This document shows, in pieces, positions 58,830 through 64,000 of a stretch of DNA of 64,000 nt. Numbering within the stretch: position 1 is the first letter of the stretch; each line of letters begins with the position of its first letter. The notes under the pieces are model-generated. The model searched no databases. It was not told where the DNA came from and saw only the letters and a list, made by a program, of their open reading frames with translations. Where the stretch lies: the NCBI GenBank assembly GCA_963712835.1, contig CAVQJJ010000005.1, positions 434,001 to 498,000 on the forward strand, written 5' to 3'. A program made the position numbers and the translations under genes. This stretch comes from DATARH01 sp963712835. GTDB lineage: Bacteria > Pseudomonadota > Alphaproteobacteria > ATCC43930 > CGMCC-115725.

Positions 58830-59723
58830 TCACGACCCCGGCACCAAACCCTTCGGCAAGCCCTCGCAATAGCGGGCGATCTCGCCGGGCGTGGTGATCC
58901 ACAGCGCGTCCTTGTGTTCCATGATGTGCCGCAGCACCCGGCGCAGCGCGCGCAAGCGGAACGGCTGGCCGATGATGAACGGGTGCAGCGCCACCGAATA
59001 GACCAGCGGGTATTTCCGTGACTGTTCGAGCATCTCGTCGAACTGGTCGATCAGCATCTCCTCGAACATCCGGCCGGTGTGGCGGCGAAACACCAGGCTC
59101 GGCGAGTCGTTGAGCTCGATCGGGTACGGCACCGAAAGGATCGGCCCGGAGCGTGTTGTCATCCAGATCGGCTGGTCGTCGAGCGCCCAGTCCATGCAAT
59201 AGCGGTAACCAGCCTCCTTCAACAGGTCGAGCGTCACCCCGGTCTGCGCCAGGTAGGGCCCGAGCCAGCCAGTCGGCGGCTTGCCGGAAAGCCGCGTCAC
59301 GACCTCGGTACATTCGGCGATGAGCCGCGCCTCGTCTTCTTCCCACAGCACATCCTGGCGCTCGGAATTGGTGCGGCCGTGGCCGACATATTCGTCGCCG
59401 CGCGCGTTCATGCGTTCGACAATCGCCGGGCATTCTTCGAGCACCGCCGAGTTGACGTTGTGCGCGCCGGGCAGGCCGAACTCGTCGAGCAGGTCGAAAT
59501 AATACCAAAGCCCGACGCGGTTGCCGTAATCGCGCCAGGCATAGTTGCGCTGGTTCTGGTCGGAGGGCGCGCCGGTCGAGTCGCTGCCGAGCCCGGCGCG
59601 AAACGCAAAGAACTCGATGTTGTTGCAAAAGAACACCGCGAGCCGCTTGCCCTCGGGCCAGTCATAGACCGGGCGTTTGTGGATCGCCACATAGTCGTAG
59701 CGGCCGTGACGGGGGATTATCAT
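58830..59723 (-). CDS. NodB-fold polysaccharide deacetylase family protein (third paralog)
   Basis: A 297-residue protein of the same subgroup as those at 14464 and 15484. It has YAWRDYGNRVGLWYYFDLLDEF, then GHGRTNSERQDVLWEEDEARL, GWLGPYLAQTGVTLDLLKEAGY, DDQPIWMT and the C-terminal SVALHPFIIGQPFRLRALR. All catalytic blocks present, no signal peptide. Start ATG 59723. It lies ~43 kb away from the other two, convergent with the DUF4410 gene. Confidence 0.86.
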   Translation of the reverse strand: MIIPRHGRYDYVAIHKRPVYDWPEGKRLAVFFCNNIEFFAFRAGLGSDSTGAPSDQNQRNYAWRDYGNRVGLWYYFDLLDEFGLPGAHNVNSAVLEECPAIVERMNARGDEYVGHGRTNSERQDVLWEEDEARLIAECTEVVTRLSGKPPTGWLGPYLAQTGVTLDLLKEAGYRYCMDWALDDQPIWMTTRSGPILSVPYPIELNDSPSLVFRRHTGRMFEEMLIDQFDEMLEQSRKYPLVYSVALHPFIIGQPFRLRALRRVLRHIMEHKDALWITTPGEIARYCEGLPKGLVPGS

Positions 59724-59825
59724 GTCACAAGTCTCCGATGACGTCGCTCTTGCGCCGCAAAGCAGCGATTAGAGCGCAAAACCGGCACACGTCGATACTG
59801 TGCGACGGCATGGCATGGAAATCGT

Positions 59826-60719
59826 TCAGTACGACCGGCCGCCCGAGGGGGACTGGTAGCCGCCGCTCGGCCTTTCGCCATAACCGCTGGGAGGCGCATT
59901 GCCTCCATAAGGCGGCGGCTGGCTCCCGTAAGATGGCGGTTGATAGCCTCCGCCAGGAGGGGAATAGCCACCACCTCCGTAGGGGTTGTAGCCGCCCGAT
60001 GGTGCGTTGGGCGGGGGATTGGCGGAGGGGATGTCCGCCGGCTCGTCGGAATGCGGTGCCGAGCGGCGCGGCAATGGTTTCGGGGCCGTCGCCTGCGGGA
60101 ATTCGGTGCGCTCGATCAGTGCGTTGAATTCGGTCTTGCGCCACACGCGCGGCGGGCTCGGATCCTGTCCGATTGTGGCGTTGGCGCCCGACCCCGCCGG
60201 GATCGTCACCTCAGCTCCGGTGCCCGCGCTCCTCAGGACGACGGCTCCCGTCACTACGCCCACAACCATCTGCCCCGGCTGCAGTTCGACAAACCAGTCG
60301 GTCGAACGCGCACCTGAGGTGCCGACCGCCGTCTTGACCTCGAATGTCGATGGCCGATCCACCGGCGAGACGACTGTTCGCAGCAACCCTTCCGCAAGCG
60401 ATAACTCGGCATCGTGACGTTTGCCGTCAGCATCGATCGTGTAGGCGGCAATGGTCATTTGGCTGCTGGCGGCGACGGACACGATCGAGCCGTCGTTCAT
60501 GCGCAGTTTCAGCTTCGCGTTGGCCGGGACGTCGATCGTATCGGCAACATGTACCGCGTCGCTCATCTTGAGCGGTGTCCGCTTGCCCTCGGCCTCCACA
60601 AAGCAGTTGCCGGCGATGGCAACCACAGCACCGACCGGCTCGGCGGCTCTCGCAGCGCCGAGGCAAAGCGTCATCCCAATAATAAACCCAGCAAAGGTTC
60701 TAGCGAATATCGGAGGCAT
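59826..60719 (-). CDS. FecR-domain protein with Gly/Pro/Tyr-rich tail
   Basis: The 297-residue product has a signal peptide (FIIGMTLCLGAARA). A FecR-type beta domain spans ~30-190 (VGAVVAIAGNCFVE, DTIDVPANAKLKLRMNDGSIVSVAAS, LAEGLLRTVV, GTSGARSTDWFVELQPGQMVVGVVTGAV). The 80-residue tail has PPxYGG/GGYxP repeats. Free-standing FecR proteins without a FecI sigma factor usually act as periplasmic structural or adhesive proteins. No sigma factor or TonB receptor is adjacent. Confidence 0.75.
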   Translation of the reverse strand: MPPIFARTFAGFIIGMTLCLGAARAAEPVGAVVAIAGNCFVEAEGKRTPLKMSDAVHVADTIDVPANAKLKLRMNDGSIVSVAASSQMTIAAYTIDADGKRHDAELSLAEGLLRTVVSPVDRPSTFEVKTAVGTSGARSTDWFVELQPGQMVVGVVTGAVVLRSAGTGAEVTIPAGSGANATIGQDPSPPRVWRKTEFNALIERTEFPQATAPKPLPRRSAPHSDEPADIPSANPPPNAPSGGYNPYGGGGYSPPGGGYQPPSYGSQPPPYGGNAPPSGYGERPSGGYQSPSGGRSY

Positions 60720-60791
60720 CTTCGGTTCCGCTCGGTTGATGCCGCAGTATCGGTTCGCGTGGGCGGCGCTGTTGATCTTTCAACCCTCCCC

Positions 60792-61184
60792 TCACCGGCA
60801 GGGCCAGCCGGCCAGCAGCGCGCGCATCGCGCCAAGCTCCTCGGGCTGCATCGATGCGTCGGGATGGCTGTCGGCCCAGCGGACAAACGCGTCGCGCATG
60901 TCGCCACCGGAAATGCCCGACGCACGCGGGCAGGCGCCCATCGCCGCCAGCGCCGCCTTGGCGTCGGGCGCGACACCGCGCGCATCCGCCATGTCGCCGA
61001 GCAGCATCATCGTCGATGCGACGCCGCCCAGAAACCGGATGCAGCTCAGCTGCGATTGCGGGGAGCCGGCGCAGTCCTGGTAAAGATCATGGACGCTGCG
61101 GCCGCCTGACAGCTCCTGCCCCCACGCCGGCGACAGCGCAAACGCCACCAGGACGCCGGCGAGCAACAGCCGGAAGAGCCGCAA
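60792..61184 (-). CDS. Small secreted four-Cys protein, Rap1a/Tai-like
   Basis: A 130-residue protein with a signal peptide (MRLFRLLLAGVLVAFALSPAWG). The mature domain has VHDLYQDCAGS, QLSCIRFLGGV, GACPRASG, DMRDAFVRWADSHPD and a terminal WPC. The four-Cys and F.W...HP...WPC arrangement resembles the Rap1a/Tai immunity-protein family. In relatives it protects from type VI amidase effectors, but no T6SS gene is in this window, so a house-keeping or anti-effector role is only possible. It lies four bases upstream of the enoyl-CoA hydratase stop on the same strand. Confidence 0.5.
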   Translation of the reverse strand: MRLFRLLLAGVLVAFALSPAWGQELSGGRSVHDLYQDCAGSPQSQLSCIRFLGGVASTMMLLGDMADARGVAPDAKAALAAMGACPRASGISGGDMRDAFVRWADSHPDASMQPEELGAMRALLAGWPCR

Positions 61185-61187
61185 AAA

Positions 61188-61991
61188 CTACCGCCCCTTG
61201 AACACCGGGCGGCGCTTTTCCATGAAGGCGGTGCGGCCTTCGGTGTAGTCCTCGCTGGCGAAGCATTCGGCGACGACGCGCTTGCACAACTCCATGTCGC
61301 GCCTCTCGGGGTCTTTCAGCGCCTCGCGCACGATCTGCTTCACGGCGCGCACGGTGAGCGGCGCATTGCCGGCGATCGTCATCGCCATGTTGTTGACCGT
61401 GGTCTCCAGCTCGCCATCTGTCACCACCTGGTTGACGAGGCCCATGCGCTGCGCCTCGTCGGTGGTGAACTGGCGCCCGGTATAGAAAATCTCGCGCGCA
61501 TAGGCCGGGCCGACGATATCGATCAGCTTCTTGATGCCGTCATAGGCATAACCGAGGCCGAGCTTCGCGGCCGGGATGCCGAACTTCGACCCCTCGGCGG
61601 CGACGCGGATGTCGCAAGCGAGTGCAGTCGCCATGCCGCCGCCGATGCAATAGCCGCGGATCATCGCGATGGTCGGCTTTAGCGTCTCCTGCAGCGCCAG
61701 CCGGGCGCTTTCCGAGACCTTGGCGTAATGCTCCGCCGCCTCGGCCGTGGCGCGCCGTTCCTTGAATTCGGAGATATCGGCGCCCGACACGAACGCCTTG
61801 CCGCCCGCGCCCGACAGCACGATCACCCGGATTGCGGGATCGGCTTCGAAATCTTCCATAATCTGGCCGACCGCCTGCCACATATCGAGCGAGACCGCGT
61901 TGTGGCGTGCCGGGTTGTTGAAGATGATCCGGCCTATGGCGCCGTCCTTCTCAAAGATCATCTTGGATGAGACGAGGGGCTGGTCGAGCAT
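61188..61991 (-). CDS. Enoyl-CoA hydratase/isomerase family protein
   Basis: The 267-residue crotonase starts at ATG 61991. IGRIIFNNPARHNAVSLDMW, GAGGKAFVSGADISEFKERRA (first oxyanion segment), RGYCIGGGMATALACDIRVAA (second) and KFGIPAAKLGLGYAYDGIKKL follow. The catalytic Glu position near YDG/KKL is non-acidic, so hydratase activity is not assured. The C-terminus EGRTAFMEKRRPVFKGR is family-typical. The longer frame to 62177 overlaps an intergenic repeat and is rejected. Confidence 0.86.
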   Translation of the reverse strand: MLDQPLVSSKMIFEKDGAIGRIIFNNPARHNAVSLDMWQAVGQIMEDFEADPAIRVIVLSGAGGKAFVSGADISEFKERRATAEAAEHYAKVSESARLALQETLKPTIAMIRGYCIGGGMATALACDIRVAAEGSKFGIPAAKLGLGYAYDGIKKLIDIVGPAYAREIFYTGRQFTTDEAQRMGLVNQVVTDGELETTVNNMAMTIAGNAPLTVRAVKQIVREALKDPERRDMELCKRVVAECFASEDYTEGRTAFMEKRRPVFKGR

Positions 61992-62055
61992 GGTGGTTCG
62001 CTCTCCGCTTCTGTGTCGCGTATGTCTCGCGCAGTGTGGCAGATCGCGCCGAGGA

Positions 62056-62090
62056 GCGCACTTGCGCAATCCGCGTGGCTGGACGGAGCC
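62056..62090. repeat. ~35-bp interspersed direct repeat (copy 1)
   Basis: GCGCACTTGCGCAATCCGCG and the following CTGGACGGAGCC recur with a few changes at 62585-62620. Both copies lie in gaps just upstream of genes, 529 bases apart. Confidence 0.6.
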
Positions 62091-62155
62091 GTCCGCTTGC
62101 CGTGTAGATTCTGATGCGTACGAGCGGCGGATGACCACCCTATGGCGGCTAAGCT

Positions 62156-62536
62156 TCAGGGCATTTGCTCGACCCATTGCGCGCGTGAAGGGCCCGGCTC
62201 GAACGGATCGCTGAAATATTGGGTTTCGCGGGCTACCTTCCCGTCGAGGAGCTCCATGATGCTCACAGTGTAAGACGGCCGCCCGTCATAGCTCAGGACA
62301 AATTCGGTGACCCAAAGGTCGCCCCTGCCGATGATCCGGCGCACCGTGAAGTGTTTCCGGTTCGGCTGCGCGGCGCGAGACGACAAGATGTGACGCCGGC
62401 CGCGGATGCGCTCGCCCGATTGCGGGTATTCGAGCACCGCATCTTCTCGATAAATATCGTGCTCCGCCTCGAAATCGTTTGCATCGGAGGCGGCCCAGTG
62501 GCGATCCACCGCCGCTCGAATTTCTCGGTCTTCCAT
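62156..62536 (-). CDS. NTF2-like/SnoaL-type protein
   Basis: ATG 62536 preceded by GAGGAGG gives 126 residues. The cone-like alpha+beta fold pattern is clear: DREIRAAVDRHWAASDANDFEAEHDIY, DAVLEYPQSGERIRGRRHILSSRA, FVLSYDGRPSYTVSIMELLDGKVARETQYFSDPFEP. These small proteins act as isomerases, cyclases or binding modules. No catalytic set is identifiable. Cytosolic. It lies alone between repeat copies. Confidence 0.78.
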   Translation of the reverse strand: MEDREIRAAVDRHWAASDANDFEAEHDIYREDAVLEYPQSGERIRGRRHILSSRAAQPNRKHFTVRRIIGRGDLWVTEFVLSYDGRPSYTVSIMELLDGKVARETQYFSDPFEPGPSRAQWVEQMP

Positions 62537-62584
62537 ATCAACCTCCTCGACCGTCGCCACCGATGTTCATGCTATGCAAGTCGC

Positions 62585-62620
62585 GCGCACCTGCGCAATC
62601 GGCGTGACTGGGCGGAGGCC
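62585..62620. repeat. ~35-bp interspersed direct repeat (copy 2)
   Basis: GCGCACCTGCGCAATCGGCG and CTGGGCGGAGGCC match copy 1 (62056-62090) at about 31 of 36 positions. It is followed within 34 bases by the start of the broken gene at 62654. Confidence 0.6.
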
Positions 62621-62653
62621 TGCGCGCGCCCGCCCGTTGTGGTAATTGTGTCC

Positions 62654-62940
62654 ATGAGCGCGATCGACAATCCCGGAGCCGAGCTGACGGCGGCCGAATT
62701 GCGGGATTTTCGTCGCCTCGCCGGCTTTATGGTGCCGGCTAGTGCCGAGTACGGCGTGCCGGGCGCGGATGACGAGGCGATCGTCGCCGACATTGTCCGC
62801 TCGCTCGGCCGCGACAAGGGCGCCGGCGGCGATTTCGCCGCTCTCGGTGACGCGGAGACCGAGGCGTGGCGGTAGCGCTGCTCGGCCGCGAAGGCCCGAC
62901 CGTCACCGTACTCGGGCGCGCCGTGCTGCAGTGCTCATTT
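62654..62940 (+). pseudogene. Frameshifted, truncated gene of the gluconate-dehydrogenase-subunit-3-like type
   Basis: The frame from ATG 62654 reads 73 residues: LTAAELRDFRRLAGFMVPASAEYGVPGADD..IVADIVRSLGRD, ending at 62875. The pattern MVPAS..YGVPGADD is what I recall from small subunits of membrane GMC/gluconate dehydrogenases, which continue for another ~60 residues. After the stop, another frame continues with VALLGREGPTVTVLGRAVLQC, which reads like that continuation, then meets the end of the nitroreductase gene at 62935. So a frameshift plus a 3' truncation is likely. The family comparison is from memory. Confidence 0.45.
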
Positions 62941-63759
62941 CGTCAGATCGAACCCGTGCGCCGCGAGCCACGCGGCGAAGCCGGCGCCCTCCGGCGACAT
63001 CGCCTGGCGCGCTTTGTCCTCCGACCAGCCATAGAATTCCGCCGCGCCGAACAGTTCGGGCGATTTCTGCCGATCCTTGAGCGAGTGCCGTGCGTCGCGC
63101 CGCCGGTCATAGGCATCGACCGCGGCGACCGCGGCGTCGTCGTAGCGGTCGCGGTGCACCGTGACGTCCGGCGGCAGGCGCATGCTGATAAAGCCCTGCT
63201 GCGCCGGATAGCCGAGGCACAGCCCGGCGATCGGAAAGACTTTGTCGGGCAGCGCCAGGATCTCGCTCACCGCCTCGATATGGTTGCGCAGCACGCTGAT
63301 TGGGCAGGCGCCGAGCCCCAGCGTCTCCGCCGCCAGCGTCGCGGTCTGTAGCGCGAGCGCCGCGTCGACGGTCGCGTTGAAAAAGCCTTCGAGCGTGCCG
63401 TTCTGCACCGGATGCTTCGCGATCCGCTCAAGCCGCCGCGCATCGCCGAGAAAGACTAGGAAGACCGGCGCGTTGCCGACCCACGGCATGTCGGGGATCA
63501 GCGCCGCGAGCCGGTCGCGTTGCGCGCGATCCTCGACGCGGATCACCGTCGCCTGCTGGTAATCCGATTTCGACGAGGCCGAGAACGCCGCGGCGAGGAC
63601 CAGCCGCACCACCCCTTCCGGCACCGGCCGGTCGCTGTAGCGCCGCTGGGTGCGACGCAGCAGCACCTGCCTGATCCACTCATTGTCCTCGGTCTCGCCG
63701 TGGAGGTCGAGATCGTAGCCGAAGCGGGCGGTAAGCTCGTCGGTGTAGGCCTTTGTCAT
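62935..63759 (-). CDS. Nitroreductase-family flavoprotein
   Basis: The 274-residue product starts at ATG 63759. It has the FMN nitroreductase fold: RRTQRRYSDRPVPEGVVRLVLAAAFSASSKSDYQQATVIRV (phosphate-binding Arg cluster and Ser), PVFLVFLGDARRLERIA, DAALALQTATLAAETLGLGACPISVLRNH, and FPIAGLCLGYPAQ. It likely reduces nitro or quinone compounds, or acts as an NADPH-flavin oxidoreductase (NfsA-like), in the cytosol. The C-terminal ~50 residues are charged and helical. Confidence 0.86.
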   Translation of the reverse strand: MTKAYTDELTARFGYDLDLHGETEDNEWIRQVLLRRTQRRYSDRPVPEGVVRLVLAAAFSASSKSDYQQATVIRVEDRAQRDRLAALIPDMPWVGNAPVFLVFLGDARRLERIAKHPVQNGTLEGFFNATVDAALALQTATLAAETLGLGACPISVLRNHIEAVSEILALPDKVFPIAGLCLGYPAQQGFISMRLPPDVTVHRDRYDDAAVAAVDAYDRRRDARHSLKDRQKSPELFGAAEFYGWSEDKARQAMSPEGAGFAAWLAAHGFDLTK

Positions 63760-63781
63760 CTCCGCCTCTCTTTCGCCGCCC

Positions 63782-64000
63782 TTAAAACAGCGCTCGCCGC
63801 AGCATATCAATTCCGCCGGCGGCGAGGACGATCAGCACCGCGGCGCGGAACCAGGCGGGCTTGGTGCGGCGGCGCAGCCAACGGCCGAGCGGCATGCCCG
63901 CCAGGATCGGCAAGATCGCCACCGCCGACACGCCCATGTCCTCCACCGACATCGATCCGCTGCGGTTGAGCGCCACGAGCATCGTCAGGCTCGCGGTAAA
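63782..64000 (-). CDS. TauE/SafE-type sulfite/organosulfonate exporter, C-terminal part (cut by window edge)
   Basis: The visible ~72 residues contain the C-terminal helices of a TauE/SafE permease: SVEDMGVSAVAILPILAGMPLGRWLRRR (the G-x-P-G-R loop) and FRAAVLIVLAAGGIDMLRRAL. The frame is open to the window edge with no start. Family members export anions such as sulfite or sulfoacetate across the inner membrane. Confidence 0.78.
   Translation of the reverse strand, partial: FTASLTMLVALNRSGSMSVEDMGVSAVAILPILAGMPLGRWLRRRTKPAWFRAAVLIVLAAGGIDMLRRALF

Overview
The window is a GC-rich bacterial chromosome segment, almost certainly from an alphaproteobacterium. The best fit is Hyphomicrobiales (Bradyrhizobium/Xanthobacteraceae-like); Rhodospirillales is possible. 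The basis is the hom-glpX-recJ order, the rplM-rpsI pair with a long N-terminal extension on S9, a class I PHA synthase, a DUF1127 protein, many catabolic CoA-transferase, enoyl-CoA hydratase and dioxygenase genes, and several families of interspersed palindromic repeats of the kind common in that order. I see no tRNA, rRNA, CRISPR array, transposase or integrase.

Layout. 1-2.6 kb: an SDR cut by the window edge, a 2-hydroxyacid dehydrogenase behind a palindromic repeat, a micro-lipoprotein and two paralogous micro-secreted proteins. 2.5-8.7 kb: zinc alcohol dehydrogenase, lipoprotein, membrane histidine kinase, DUF1127 protein, two ArsR-type regulators, and a metallo-beta-lactamase-fold hydrolase divergent from the second regulator. 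8.9-11.4 kb: CoA-transferase overlapping a degenerate-hydrolase/methyltransferase fusion. 12.2-16.4 kb: questin-oxidase-like remnant, amidase and two NodB-fold deacetylases, one frameshifted. 16.6-26.2 kb: RRM protein, nicotinamidase, MFS transporter, RNA methyltransferase with DUF4337 gene, the recJ-glpX-hom operon, and an OmpA-like lipoprotein. 26.4-28.2 kb: phaC.

28.2-36 kb is the clearest accessory segment. It holds a strikingly AT-rich orphan ORF, an intact gamma-carbonic-anhydrase-like gene, a surface metalloprotease with six FG-GAP/VCBS repeats, and a second, deleted copy of the carbonic-anhydrase gene with its upstream flank. A formyl-CoA-transferase-like/oxalyl-CoA-decarboxylase-like pair follows. 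Then comes a DUF4258/DUF2283 pair bracketed by a duplicated tail of the decarboxylase gene.

36.1-38.7 kb holds the most unusual system: a TIR domain joined through a transmembrane helix to a periplasmic coiled coil, a peptidoglycan-binding domain and Sel1-like repeats, in a tight operon with a small secreted protein. 39-43.5 kb: TauD-type dioxygenase, TPR/O-GlcNAc-transferase-type glycosyltransferase, enoyl-CoA hydratase. 43.7-50.2 kb: rplM-rpsI and housekeeping or enzyme genes. 50.3-56.9 kb: an envelope polysaccharide cluster (SDRs, LTA-synthase-type sulfatase-fold transferase, KpsC-type protein, divergent nucleotide-sugar dehydratase and an aminotransferase). 57-64 kb: beta-lactamase-family serine hydrolase, DUF4410 lipoprotein, third deacetylase, FecR-domain protein, Rap1a/Tai-like small protein, enoyl-CoA hydratase, NTF2-like protein, a probable broken gene, nitroreductase, and the end of a TauE/SafE permease.

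Functionally the window combines acyl-CoA, oxalate and carbon-storage metabolism with a large cell-envelope component: lipoproteins, deacetylases, polysaccharide export, peptidoglycan binding and surface repeats. All functional calls come from reading motifs; no database search was run.
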